A DNA stretch of 64,000 nucleotides from Paenibacillus taichungensis (GCF_013359905.1 NZ_JABMCC010000121.1:434001-498000), one strand, 5' to 3'. Positions 1 through 8,198 are shown, counted from the stretch's first letter. Program-made: numbers and translations. Notes: generated from the letters alone by a model not told the origin.

Positions 1-830
1 AACCCTGGTTTCAACAATATTTCGCTTATCTGGGTGATCTGTTTAAGGGAGATCTGGGCACATCCATCCGCACCAAGGTTCCCATTGCCCAGGAAATTGT
101 GCCCTATCTGACAGCGACCCTTGAATTAACGATGGCGAGTATGCTGTTTGCGATCATTATTGGCGTGAATGCAGGGATTGTCAGTGCGTGGAAACATAAC
201 TCGTGGTTCGATTACTGCTGTATGGTCATTGCATTGGTGGGTGTATCGATGCCGATCTTCTGGCTTGGGTTGATGGAGCAGTGGCTGTTTGCGAACAAAC
301 TGCACTGGCTGCCATCCATCGGCAGGATGAATGCACGCGATCCCATTGAAGCCATTACGGGCTTGTATGTGCTGGATACGATGATTGCCGGACGCTGGGA
401 TCAGCTGTGGACGGTAACGAAACATTTGCTGCTGCCAAGTATCGCTCTCGGCACGATTCCAATGGCCGTTATTGCCCGGATGACGCGTTCCAGCATGCTT
501 GAAGTAATGAGTTCGGATTATATCCGAACCGCGAAGGCGAAGGGACTTGGCCCGTTTTTCGTCATATATGGACATGCATTGAAAAATGCGTTTATTCCCG
601 TGCTCACCGTCATCGGCATACAGACCGGATCTTTGCTGGGTGGAGCCGTACTGACCGAAACGATCTTTGCGTGGCCCGGTGTAGGTCGCTATATATATGA
701 AGCAATTAGTTCGCGGGACTATCCGGTGATCCAGAGTGGCATTCTGATCGTGGCATTTTTCTTCGTAGTGATCAACCTGTTTGTGGACTTGCTGTACGCC
801 GTATTCGATCCGCGTATTAGTTATAAATAG
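1..830 (+). CDS. Oligopeptide/dipeptide ABC transporter permease, DppB/OppB type (5' end cut off)
   Basis: Membrane-spanning permease of a peptide-class ABC importer. The reading frame is open from base 3 and its first residues (PWFQQYFAYLGDLFKGDLGT) match the conserved region that precedes the second membrane segment of DppB/OppB, so the gene starts upstream of the window and about 275 C-terminal residues are seen. The BPD_transp_1 loop motif that contacts the ATPase is visible near base 520 (YIRTAKAKGL), and the ending ...VDLLYAVFDPRISY is typical of the family. It is followed after about 250 bases by the partner permease. Binding protein and ATPase genes are not in view and probably lie upstream. 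Substrate cannot be told from sequence. Confidence 0.93.
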   Translation, partial: PWFQQYFAYLGDLFKGDLGTSIRTKVPIAQEIVPYLTATLELTMASMLFAIIIGVNAGIVSAWKHNSWFDYCCMVIALVGVSMPIFWLGLMEQWLFANKLHWLPSIGRMNARDPIEAITGLYVLDTMIAGRWDQLWTVTKHLLLPSIALGTIPMAVIARMTRSSMLEVMSSDYIRTAKAKGLGPFFVIYGHALKNAFIPVLTVIGIQTGSLLGGAVLTETIFAWPGVGRYIYEAISSRDYPVIQSGILIVAFFFVVINLFVDLLYAVFDPRISYK

Positions 831-903
831 GAAATTCATCATTTGGGTTGATGAATGGAACTTAATATAAGATCTTTAAAAAATTACACGACACGAAGAG
901 TGC

Positions 904-1036
904 AGAACCAATCTGTAGAAGCGAAGTGTTCGCATTTATCACCGGATTTTCACCTTTAAAAGGTGGATCAATAAAATCTGGGGATAACAGCGATCGGAAG
1001 ATGGTGCTGCAATCGTAGTGCCTGAGTGTAATAGAA
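904..1036. repeat. Structured intergenic repeat, copy 1 (between the two permease genes)
   Basis: Shares the blocks TCTGTAGAAGCGAAG.GTTCGC and GGGATAACAGCGATCG with copies at 2833-2998 and 5283-5410. Outer stem 938-950 with 973-985 (one G.T pair, one mismatch), inner hairpin CACCTTT/AAAGGTG 951-965, and the unpaired ATCAA on the 3' side (967-971). The right end is more diverged than in the other two copies. It sits inside an apparent operon. Confidence 0.75.
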
Positions 1037-1082
1037 CTCGTTGATCTTGTATTTCATTCATATTCAAGAAGGGAGACGCCGC

Positions 1083-1982
1083 ATGGCCAAATTATCGACC
1101 AATACCGGAGCATCCGTTGACGCCGCGTCGGCACCTGCATCAGGTCCATGGCGGGAAGCCTGGAGAACGTTTCGGAAAAATCGGCTTGCGCTAGCAGGCT
1201 TGATTATTATCGTTTTTTTCATCCTGCTGGCCTTTGCTGCCCCGTATATTGCCCCGTATGATTACAAAGAGCAGGTACTCGCAGATCGTCTGCAAGCCCC
1301 TTCGGCAGAGCATTGGTTCGGTACGGACGATCTCGGGCGTGACGTATTCTCCAGAGTGCTGCACGGAGCGCGAATTTCATTGTGGGTTGGTTTCTTTTCT
1401 GTTATTGGCTCTATTATTGCGGGCGCATTGCTCGGTCTGATCGCTGGATATTATGGAAAATGGGCAGACATGCTCATCTCGCGTTTGTTCGATATCCTGC
1501 TTGCTTTCCCCGCTATCCTGCTGGCAATTGCCATTGTGGCGATTCTCGGTCCGTCTTTGCAAAATGCATTACTCGCAATAGCGATCGTGAACATCCCGAC
1601 CTACGGACGACTGGTACGTTCAAGGGTACTTAGCTTGAGACAGGAGGAATTCATTACGTCAGCGCGTACGCTGGGGGCTGGCAATATGCGAATTTTGTTC
1701 CGGCACATCTTGCCCAATAGTCTCACCCCGCTCATCGTACAAGGTACCCTGGGGATTGGAACAGCGATTATTGAAGCAGCTGCGCTTGGGTTCCTCGGCA
1801 TGGGGGCGCAACCCCCAGACCCGGAATGGGGCAAAATGCTGTCGGATTCCCGCCAGTTTCTACAAAAAGCACCGTGGACGCTTATTTTCCCCGGACTTTC
1901 CATCATGTTCACCGTGCTCGGTTTCAACTTGCTGGGCGATGGCCTGCGTGACACCCTTGATCCAAAGATGGCCAAAAAATAG
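1083..1982 (+). CDS. Oligopeptide/dipeptide ABC transporter permease, DppC/OppC type
   Basis: Second permease of the peptide importer, 299 residues. ATG at 1083 is chosen because AAGGGAGA (1068-1075) is well spaced from it; an in-frame start at 1041 lacks a site. Visible: the N-terminal OppC segment (WRTFRKNRLALAGLIIIVFF), the motif HWFGTDDLGRDVFSRVLHGA, five more hydrophobic segments, and the ATPase-contact loop FITSARTLGAGNMRILFRHI. The C-terminus GDGLRDTLDPKM is standard for the family. It probably forms a heterodimer with the preceding permease. No ABC ATPase or binding protein follows, so this is the 3' end of the operon as far as can be seen. Confidence 0.95.
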   Translation: MAKLSTNTGASVDAASAPASGPWREAWRTFRKNRLALAGLIIIVFFILLAFAAPYIAPYDYKEQVLADRLQAPSAEHWFGTDDLGRDVFSRVLHGARISLWVGFFSVIGSIIAGALLGLIAGYYGKWADMLISRLFDILLAFPAILLAIAIVAILGPSLQNALLAIAIVNIPTYGRLVRSRVLSLRQEEFITSARTLGAGNMRILFRHILPNSLTPLIVQGTLGIGTAIIEAAALGFLGMGAQPPDPEWGKMLSDSRQFLQKAPWTLIFPGLSIMFTVLGFNLLGDGLRDTLDPKMAKK

Positions 1983-2104
1983 AGGTTTGCATCTCCAACC
2001 GTAACCGTAGCCCTATCTCTGTAACTCTAACTTTTGCTGTAACGGCAGCTTAAACGCTAACCGTAAGTGTAACTTGTAGCTGTAACGCTAACTTCTGCTC
2101 CAAT
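1983..2104. other. Non-coding stretch with loose GTAAC/CTAAC repeats
   Basis: Directly downstream of the permease gene. GTAAC or CTAAC pentamers recur about ten times at irregular spacing, giving a low-complexity look. No open frame of note and no clear terminator. It may be the worn flank of the adjoining CTAACGAA element. Confidence 0.4.
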
Positions 2105-2310
2105 TTAACGAACCTAGGAAGCCTTATTCTGCGATCTACTGCCCGTTCGCCAGTCTAACGAATTTCACACACGCTATTTTGCGAAAAACCTGCGGTAAGT
2201 CTCAAAAGGTCGACTAAAGGTGAGCAATATTGTGTCTACAATTCGTTAGATTATGAAATCATCCTAAAAAGGCCAATTAATGTCTGTGGGGTTCGTTAGC
2301 GTGTGAATTT
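2105..2310. repeat. Four-unit CTAACGAA palindromic element
   Basis: TTAACGAAC (2105-2113) and TCTAACGAATT (2154-2164) on the + strand are mirrored by AATTCGTTAGA (2240-2250) and GTTCGTTAG (2291-2299). The inner pair is a perfect 11-bp inverted repeat; the outer pair has one mismatch. Each arm therefore holds two direct units about 50 bases apart, each starting CTAACGAA and followed by a TATT..GC block. No protein is encoded. The pattern looks like a dispersed Paenibacillus intergenic repeat, from memory only. Confidence 0.6.
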
Positions 2311-2438
2311 CTACTGTCACCTGCCCAAGACAGTCAACCAGCGCACTAGTTGCGACACAGCAAGGTGGATGACCCTTCGAAATACATTAGATGGGGATGA
2401 TGTGATACAAGCTACTATTCCAACATTACAATCTGTCT

Positions 2439-2476
2439 CCAAGCCGGTTCGAACTTTGGTTCGAGGCGGCTTTTGT
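2439..2476 (+). terminator. Hairpin with T-rich tail
   Basis: AAGCCGGTTCGAAC pairs with GTTCGAGGCGGCTT (two mismatched positions) and is followed by TTGTGTT. It looks like an intrinsic terminator on the + strand, but the nearest + gene ends about 460 bases upstream, so what it terminates is unclear; a small RNA or a lost gene is possible. Confidence 0.45.
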
Positions 2477-2564
2477 GTTGCATGATGTATTGAGCTAAAA
2501 TGGTTAGAGATGTGCAGAACATGAAGTGTTATTCGATGATTTTGTTAAAATAACCGCCATCGTA

Positions 2565-2593
2565 TTGACACCCAATTTTCCCATATGTTATAT
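2565..2593 (+). promoter_or_regulatory. Sigma-A promoter of the htpG leader
   Basis: TTGACA (2565-2570), 17-base spacer, TTATAT (2588-2593). The predicted start falls at about 2600, just upstream of or at the edge of the CIRCE palindrome. Confidence 0.75.
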
Positions 2594-2606
2594 AAAAGGA
2601 AAGGGT

Positions 2607-2633
2607 TTAGCACTCCAATCATCAGAGTGCTAA
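2607..2633. promoter_or_regulatory. CIRCE operator (HrcA binding site)
   Basis: TTAGCACTC, nine bases, GAGTGCTAA: an exact match to the CIRCE consensus, placed immediately after the -10 box where HrcA normally represses groESL and dnaK operons. The only downstream gene on this strand is htpG, 546 bases away. Confidence 0.93.
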
Positions 2634-3178
2634 TAAATGATATTTTTACTACACGACTACATATGGAATGATTGTGTTTTTGAATATGGTTTTAATTAAC
2701 CTTGAATAGGACATGAGAGTGAAATGAGCCAGAAAAAGCCTGGCACGCGAAAGAATGATCAATAGATTAGATTTTCAATTGATTAAAATCTCAATGTTTA
2801 AAATCAGTTGGTGAATGGTGCGGCAATAGTGTAGGGGACGAAATCGATTCTGTAGAAGCGAAGCGTTCGCCTAAAAGCTTTCTGAAGGAAAGCTGCTACG
2901 GAAGCATACGCTATCCCCTAATTTCTTTTGTTAAAAGGAGATCAAGGAAATTAGGGGATAACAGCGATCGAAAGAACGATTCGTAACCGGAACGGCTAGA
3001 CCGCACAAAATCATGCGCTTATTTTAAATGAGGAATAGAGTGAATCAAAAAAATCTAGGTATCAAAGCGATTGAAGGCTTTTCTAGTAACGTAACATTCT
3101 GCATGTGAGGATTCAAAGGTTTACTTTCTATATTTAACCCAATCATTCTATCCCCAATTTGAAAGGAGACACCCATTC
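2634..3178 (+). other. Long leader between CIRCE and htpG
   Basis: About 545 bases without a credible ORF (the longest ATG frame with a plausible site is 13 codons). It contains repeat copy 2 (2833-2998). If transcription starts at the CIRCE promoter the htpG messenger would carry this whole leader; a weaker promoter nearer htpG (TTGAAG near 3074) cannot be excluded. Confidence 0.5.
2833..2998. repeat. Structured intergenic repeat, copy 2
   Basis: Best-preserved copy. GGGGACGAAATCGATTCTGT then GAAGCGAAGCGTTCGCC, an extra 40-base segment with its own AGCTTTC/GAAAGCT hairpin (2877-2893), then a perfect 13-bp outer stem ATCCCCTAATTTC (2913-2925) with GAAATTAGGGGAT (2947-2959) around an inner CTTTT/AAAAG hairpin and an unpaired ATCAA. 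It ends with GATAACAGCGATCGAAAGAA and CGATTCGTAACCGGAACGGC, shared with copy 3. Confidence 0.85.
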
Positions 3179-5059
3179 ATGGCTAAAAAAGAATTCCAGG
3201 CTGAATCCAAACGCTTGCTAGATATGATGATCAACTCCATTTACACCCAAAGAGAAATCTTTTTGAGAGAACTGATCTCCAACTCCAGTGACGCCATTGA
3301 CAAAATATATTACAAAGCACTGACGGACGACACACTCGTCTTTAACAAAGAGGACTACTACATCAAGCTCACCATCGACAAAGAGAACCGTACGCTTACG
3401 CTCACTGATACAGGAATCGGGATGACCCAGGAAGAGCTGGAGAACAATCTGGGAGTTATCGCGAAGAGCGGCTCACTGGCGTTCAAGAAAGAGAATGAAG
3501 CCAAAGATGGCCACAACATCATCGGACAATTCGGGGTTGGTTTCTACTCCGCATTTATGGTGGCGGACAAGCTCACCGTAACGAGTAAAACGCTGGGTAG
3601 CAACGAAGCATGGAAATGGGAATCCGAAGGCGCGGACGGGTACACGATCTCTCCAGCCGAAAAAGATTCTGTGGGTACGGAGATCGTCCTGACGATCAAA
3701 CAAAATACGGAAGAAGATTCGTATGACGAATTTTTGGAAGAGTACCGCCTGAGATCCATCATCAAGAAATACTCCGACTTCATTCGCTACCCGATCAAGA
3801 TGGATGTGACTGGTCAGCGTGCAAAAGAGGGTACAGAGAACGAATTCGAAGAGTACAAAGAAGAGCAAACTGTGAACAGCATGGTGCCGATCTGGCGTAA
3901 AAATAAAAGCGAACTGACCGAAGAAGACTACAACAACTTCTATATGGAAAAACGCTACGGTTTTGACAAACCGCTCAAACATCTGCACATCAGCGCGGAT
4001 GGCGCAGTGGTATACAATGCGATCCTGTTTATCCCGGAGAACACACCATTTGATTATTATACAAAAGAGTATGAAAAAGGGCTTGAACTGTACTCTAACG
4101 GTGTATTGATCATGGATAAATGCGGTGATCTGCTGCCAGATTACTTCGGATTTGTAAAAGGTATGGTGGATTCGGAAGATCTGTCCCTGAACATCTCCCG
4201 TGAAATGCTGCAACATGACCGTCAGCTCAGTCTGATTGCGAAGAACATCAAGAACAAGATCAAGAGCCAACTGCAAAGCTTGCTCAAGGACGAGCGTGAG
4301 AATTACGAGAAATTCTATCAAGCGTTTGGCCGTCAGCTGAAGTATGGCGTATACAGCGACTATGGCGTGAACAAGGATACCCTGCAGGATTTGCTTTTGT
4401 TCTCTTCTTCTAAAGAGAAGAAGCTGGTTAGCCTGGACGAGTACGTTTCCAGAATGCCGGAAGATCAGAAGTATATCTACTACGCATCCGGTGAATCCAT
4501 TGAACGGATTGAGAAGCTGCCACAGATCGAGGGTGTACTCGACAAAGGTTATGAAGTATTGTACTTCACCGACGACATTGATGAGTTTGCAATCAAGATG
4601 ATCACGAATTATAAAGAGAAAGAATTCAAATCCATCTCCAGCGGTGACCTGGGCATCGAGGACAGTGCAGATAAAGAAGAGACGGACGCACAGGACAACG
4701 ACAACAAAGAGTTGTTCGAAGCAATGCAAGCACAGCTCGGCGGCAAAGTAAAAGCTGTTAAAGCTTCCAAACGCCTGAAAAGCCACCCGGTATGTTTGTC
4801 CACCGAAGGTGAGCTGACGATTGAGATGGAGAAAATCCTGAAAGCCATGCCGAACAGCGAAAATGTACAGGCGGATAAAGTGCTGGAAATCAACGTAAAT
4901 CACGATGTCTTCAAATCCCTGAAAGACGCATTCGCACAGGATAAAGAAAAACTAAGCCTTTACACAAGCTTGCTGTATCATCAAGCATTGCTGATCGAAG
5001 GACTGCCAATTCAAGACCCGGTAGAGTTCACCAACGATATCTGCAAAGTTATGGTCTAA
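3179..5059 (+). CDS. htpG: Molecular chaperone HtpG (bacterial Hsp90)
   Basis: ATP-dependent cytosolic chaperone, 626 residues, the usual length. ATG follows AAAGGAG (3162-3168) at a normal distance. The GHKL ATPase motifs are all present: ELISNSSDAIDK (about residues 31-42), DTGIGM (about 80-85) and GQFGVGFYSAF (about 116-126), followed by the middle domain and the C-terminal dimerisation domain. The CIRCE operator upstream suggests control by HrcA; in Bacillus subtilis htpG is not an HrcA target, so this would be a different wiring. Single-gene unit ending in a strong terminator. Confidence 0.98.
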   Translation: MAKKEFQAESKRLLDMMINSIYTQREIFLRELISNSSDAIDKIYYKALTDDTLVFNKEDYYIKLTIDKENRTLTLTDTGIGMTQEELENNLGVIAKSGSLAFKKENEAKDGHNIIGQFGVGFYSAFMVADKLTVTSKTLGSNEAWKWESEGADGYTISPAEKDSVGTEIVLTIKQNTEEDSYDEFLEEYRLRSIIKKYSDFIRYPIKMDVTGQRAKEGTENEFEEYKEEQTVNSMVPIWRKNKSELTEEDYNNFYMEKRYGFDKPLKHLHISADGAVVYNAILFIPENTPFDYYTKEYEKGLELYSNGVLIMDKCGDLLPDYFGFVKGMVDSEDLSLNISREMLQHDRQLSLIAKNIKNKIKSQLQSLLKDERENYEKFYQAFGRQLKYGVYSDYGVNKDTLQDLLLFSSSKEKKLVSLDEYVSRMPEDQKYIYYASGESIERIEKLPQIEGVLDKGYEVLYFTDDIDEFAIKMITNYKEKEFKSISSGDLGIEDSADKEETDAQDNDNKELFEAMQAQLGGKVKAVKASKRLKSHPVCLSTEGELTIEMEKILKAMPNSENVQADKVLEINVNHDVFKSLKDAFAQDKEKLSLYTSLLYHQALLIEGLPIQDPVEFTNDICKVMV

Positions 5060-5072
5060 ACTACCTTCTTCA

Positions 5073-5110
5073 CCCGACAGGGCATTTGCCCTGTCGGTTT
5101 TTTTATTTTT
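5073..5110 (+). terminator. Intrinsic terminator of htpG
   Basis: CCGACAGGGC pairs with GCCCTGTCGG (10 bp, 4-base loop) and is followed by TTTTTTTATTTTT. Confidence 0.95.
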
Positions 5111-5282
5111 ATCTCTTTACCCATACAGCGGAGGGGACGGGGAAGACAGACTATCATTGAAGTAATGAATGAACAATTTAATGGTATTCTTTAGCCTCTC
5201 AAAGTCTTGTTTGAAGTCCCCCTTTATAGGGGATGTAATGTCATTTTAGATTGGGTGTGAATCAAACAGCGAAAGTAGTGAA

Positions 5283-5410
5283 GGGGACGGAATCGATTCT
5301 GAAGAAGCGAAGCGTTCGCCTTTATTCCCGAATTTCTCCCTTTCTAAAGGGAATCAAGGAAATTTGGGAATAACAGCGATCAAAAGAACGATCCGTAACC
5401 GGAACGGCCA
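5283..5410. repeat. Structured intergenic repeat, copy 3
   Basis: GGGGACGGAATCGATTCTGA, GAAGCGAAGCGTTCGCC, outer stem ATTCCCGAATTTC (5324-5336) with GAAATTTGGGAAT (5359-5371; one G.T pair), inner hairpin TCCCTTT/AAAGGGA (5337-5352), unpaired ATCAA (5353-5357), then AATAACAGCGATCAAAAGAA and CGATCCGTAACCGGAACGGC. Compared with copy 2 both strands of the stems changed together. Confidence 0.85.
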
Positions 5411-5476
5411 CGCAAACTGTATAAGGCACTTTTTTTCGTCATAAGTTACTTTCAATATTAATCATTATCATTTAGG

Positions 5477-5506
5477 TGCACGGATGATAGTCTGGCGGGG
5501 TATAAT
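5477..5506 (+). promoter_or_regulatory. Possible promoter upstream of the HD hydrolase gene
   Basis: A consensus TATAAT (5501-5506) with a poor -35 (TGCACG, 5477-5482, 18-base spacer). A second TATAAT lies at 5594-5599. Which one is used cannot be decided from sequence. Confidence 0.4.
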
Positions 5507-5637
5507 AAGAGTAGACGACTGTGCATCACAAGTTGATGTGAGAAGAGATGACAATCGCAGACAGGTTTTGCTTTTCGAAACTGCAGAATATGTGTATAAT
5601 CACTCAAAATAGAGACAGTCGGCTAGGAGTGATCAAC

Positions 5638-7053
5638 ATGCAATGGAACGATCTGAGAGAACATAGACAATACCCTGAACTAACGAAACTGGATGGGGCT
5701 CGTGCAGCCTATGAGCGCGACTATTCCAGACTAATACATTCACCGACCTTTCGTCGGCTGCAAGGCAAATCGCAGGTGTTTGGTGCAGGAACGGGCGATT
5801 ATTATCGCACACGATTGACCCACTCCCTGGAGGTGGCGCAGATTGCACGAGAAGCGGCAAGAAGCTTGCTGCGTCGCTACCCGGAGGTGGAGTTGAACCA
5901 GGCGGACAGCCCCGGACTGATTATTGATTCTGAAGTGGTGGAGTGTGCCGCGATTGCGCATGATTTCGGTCACCCGCCTTTTGGGCATAAAGGGGAAGAA
6001 GTGCTGGATGGCATCCTCGATGATCTCATTAACACAGAGGCCAAGAAAATCATGAAGAAAAATCGCGGGGCCAAATCACCTCAACCGGAACCGGAAATTC
6101 GTGCAGAGCTCAAGCGGAAGTATGAGCACTTTGAAGGCAACGCGCATAACTTCCGTCTCATTATGTATTTAGAAAAACGGGAAGATATCGATGGGCTGAA
6201 CCTGTCGGATGCAGTGCTGCTGGGCATTAACAAGTACCCTTATCCTGGCACGGAGAGCAAGAAAGGCATGTATTATCATGAATGGCAGTATATCCGCGAG
6301 ATTCGCGATCGTTGGAACATTCCTGCTGGCAAAAAAACGCTTGAAGCGCAGCTGATGGACCTCTGCGACGATATTGCGTATTCCGCACATGATCTGGAAG
6401 ATGGCATCAAAGCAGGTAAAATCGAAGTACACGAGCATTTCCTGCAAGATCCGCATATCAATCGACTGATTGTGGATAAGATTACGACACTGGAGGATCT
6501 GTTCTGGAACGGATGGACAAGGGAAGCGATTGGCAAAAAAGTTGAAGAAGTCCTCGCTTCGTTCCTGCGCATCTGGAATGAAAAGATGCCATTCTGCGAG
6601 CATGATTACTCACGTACCCGCCGTGAGGTCAAGGCTTACTGGGTCAGCCTTTTTGTCGCTAGCCTGGGGGTTATTGATAACGGAGACTGGAAAAAGGTGA
6701 CGTTTGTCCGTGAAGGTGCCGAGGACCTCGACATGCTGCGTACGGTGAGTGTGCTTAAGAGCTTTGCCTGGGTGACCATGATTCGTGACCTGCGTGTGCA
6801 GAGGTTGCAAAAGCGCAGTGAATGGATGATTAAGCGTCTGTGGGATGCTTTTCTTGACCCGGAAACGTCCAAATCCATTATTCCGTCCGATTGGCTGCAA
6901 CGTTATGAGAAGGATCAGGCGAAGGCGAATCCGATCTGGACTTGGGAGCACATGGTGATTGATTATATAGCCGGGATGACGGATGCTTTTGCCGAGAAAA
7001 TATACAATGAACTATACGGTCTCAAGGTGGGTTCCATCTACGATCTGGATTAG
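5638..7053 (+). CDS. dGTP triphosphohydrolase-like HD-domain protein
   Basis: Metal-dependent HD phosphohydrolase of the dGTPase/dNTPase family, 471 residues, likely cytosolic and acting on deoxynucleoside triphosphates. ATG at 5638 follows TAGGAGTG and begins MQWNDLREHRQYPELTK; the frame is open further upstream but without a ribosome site. Metal ligands are visible in RTRLTHSLEVAQIA (about residue 60) and in AIAHDFGHPPFGHKGEE (about 105-121), and a third HD-family element in LMDLCDDIAYSAHDLEDGI. Family members fold as multimers and many are nucleotide-activated. The luciferase-like gene follows after 30 bases, so the two may be co-transcribed. Confidence 0.9.
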   Translation: MQWNDLREHRQYPELTKLDGARAAYERDYSRLIHSPTFRRLQGKSQVFGAGTGDYYRTRLTHSLEVAQIAREAARSLLRRYPEVELNQADSPGLIIDSEVVECAAIAHDFGHPPFGHKGEEVLDGILDDLINTEAKKIMKKNRGAKSPQPEPEIRAELKRKYEHFEGNAHNFRLIMYLEKREDIDGLNLSDAVLLGINKYPYPGTESKKGMYYHEWQYIREIRDRWNIPAGKKTLEAQLMDLCDDIAYSAHDLEDGIKAGKIEVHEHFLQDPHINRLIVDKITTLEDLFWNGWTREAIGKKVEEVLASFLRIWNEKMPFCEHDYSRTRREVKAYWVSLFVASLGVIDNGDWKKVTFVREGAEDLDMLRTVSVLKSFAWVTMIRDLRVQRLQKRSEWMIKRLWDAFLDPETSKSIIPSDWLQRYEKDQAKANPIWTWEHMVIDYIAGMTDAFAEKIYNELYGLKVGSIYDLD

Positions 7054-7083
7054 AGATAAGCATGACGAAGGGAGATGAGACGC

Positions 7084-8079
7084 TTGGGTGCGAACATCAG
7101 TGGAAAATACAATCTGGGCGTACTTGACCTTGTTCCAAGGTTGAACGGCGCCACAGCAGAACAGGCGCTACAACAATCCGTTACACTTGCGCAGCATGCT
7201 GAAGCCTGGGGCTATTCAAGGTACTGGACGTCGGAGCACCATGACATGGACGAACTTGCATCAGCATCACCGGAAGTGTTGCTTGCCCATATTGGCGCGC
7301 GAACGAACACGATCCAGCTTGGCTCCGGTGCCGTACTGTTACCACATTATAGCCCGCTTAAGGTAGCGGAGTCGTTCCGACTGTTGGCGGCGCTCTACCC
7401 GGGGCGCATTGAGTTAGGCTTGGGACGTGCTCCTGGGGGCGGTCCCCATGCAACGATGGCCTTGAGTGGCAATTACTTGCAGCATGTGTCCAAGTTGCCT
7501 GAATCGCTCGCGGCACTGACCGAACTACTGGAAGATCGATACACTTATGAGGAACATCCGGTGACGGCCCGTCCGATTCCGGAGCTTCCATTATCCTTAT
7601 GGATGTTGGGTACCAACGTGAAGAGTGCTGAATTTGCCGCTTGCTTCGGTATGGGGTATGTATTCGGACAATTCATGAGTGATGCGGATGGTACGGAAGC
7701 TGTGCGGCGTTATCGGGAGGGTTTTATCCCCAGCGCCAATAGGAAAGAGCCGGAGGTTATGGTTGCTGTAAGTGTGCTGTGTGCGGAGACGCAGGAAGAG
7801 GCGTTGTCCTGGAGCCGCGAAATGGCGGAGAGACGCAGAGCTGTTGGAAAAGAAGTTTCAACGCAGTCTGACCATGTCAGCACAAGTACCGGCACCAATG
7901 ACATGACCGATGCCAATGAGAATGAGGTGCAACGGCACTATGCCGGTACACCTGAACAAGTCTCGAAACAGTTGCAGCAGGTGTGCCAAAGGCTGAATAC
8001 GGATCGGCTGCTTGTAGTGACAACTGGACCGGATTACGAGAGAAGGTTGGCCTCCTACAAGTTGCTGGTGAACGCATAA
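7084..8079 (+). CDS. LLM-class flavin-dependent oxidoreductase
   Basis: Bacterial luciferase-like monooxygenase family protein, about 331 residues, a single-domain TIM-barrel flavoenzyme. Diagnostic segments: GVLDLVPRLNGATAEQAL at the N-terminus, WTSEHHDM (the conserved EHH), LGSGAVLLPHYSPLKVAE and LYPGRIELGLGRAPGG. TTG at 7084 is preferred because AAGGGAG (7068-7074) lies 9 bases before it, while the ATG at 7075 is only a base away from that site. The substrate is unknown; this subgroup is annotated only as an FMN- or F420-class oxidoreductase, and a Bacillus lineage points to FMN. Between residues about 270 and 285 there is a low-complexity Ser/Thr/Asn insert. Confidence 0.85.
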   Translation: MGANISGKYNLGVLDLVPRLNGATAEQALQQSVTLAQHAEAWGYSRYWTSEHHDMDELASASPEVLLAHIGARTNTIQLGSGAVLLPHYSPLKVAESFRLLAALYPGRIELGLGRAPGGGPHATMALSGNYLQHVSKLPESLAALTELLEDRYTYEEHPVTARPIPELPLSLWMLGTNVKSAEFAACFGMGYVFGQFMSDADGTEAVRRYREGFIPSANRKEPEVMVAVSVLCAETQEEALSWSREMAERRRAVGKEVSTQSDHVSTSTGTNDMTDANENEVQRHYAGTPEQVSKQLQQVCQRLNTDRLLVVTTGPDYERRLASYKLLVNA

Positions 8080-8153
8080 GGGGGCGGCTGCTAGCCGTTA
8101 TGATACAAAGAATGGCGGGCTCCATTCCGGTCATCTGTATGGATTCAAATCGT

Positions 8154-8198
8154 AAGAGCTGCAGATCGGATATTTGCCGTATGCTGCAGCTCTTTTTT
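8154..8198 (+). terminator. Intrinsic terminator after the LLM oxidoreductase gene
   Basis: AAGAGCTGCAG (8154-8164) pairs with CTGCAGCTCTT (from 8184) and is followed by a T run. Confidence 0.92.

Noticed and set aside
126..842. 238-codon minus frame over the first permease gene
   Set aside because: Arg/His/Gln-rich shadow of a permease with clear family motifs on the other strand.
1981..2104. CRISPR-like array from recurring GTAAC/CTAAC words
   Set aside because: Units are too short, irregularly spaced and lack defined spacers.
2303..2485. 60-codon + frame in the repeat region
   Set aside because: No ribosome site, and the 3' end is a terminator-like hairpin; the translation resembles nothing.
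3473..4903. 476-codon open frame antisense to htpG
   Set aside because: It is the complement of a highly conserved gene, has no ribosome site, and its translation is Phe/Val/His-rich with no recognisable domain.
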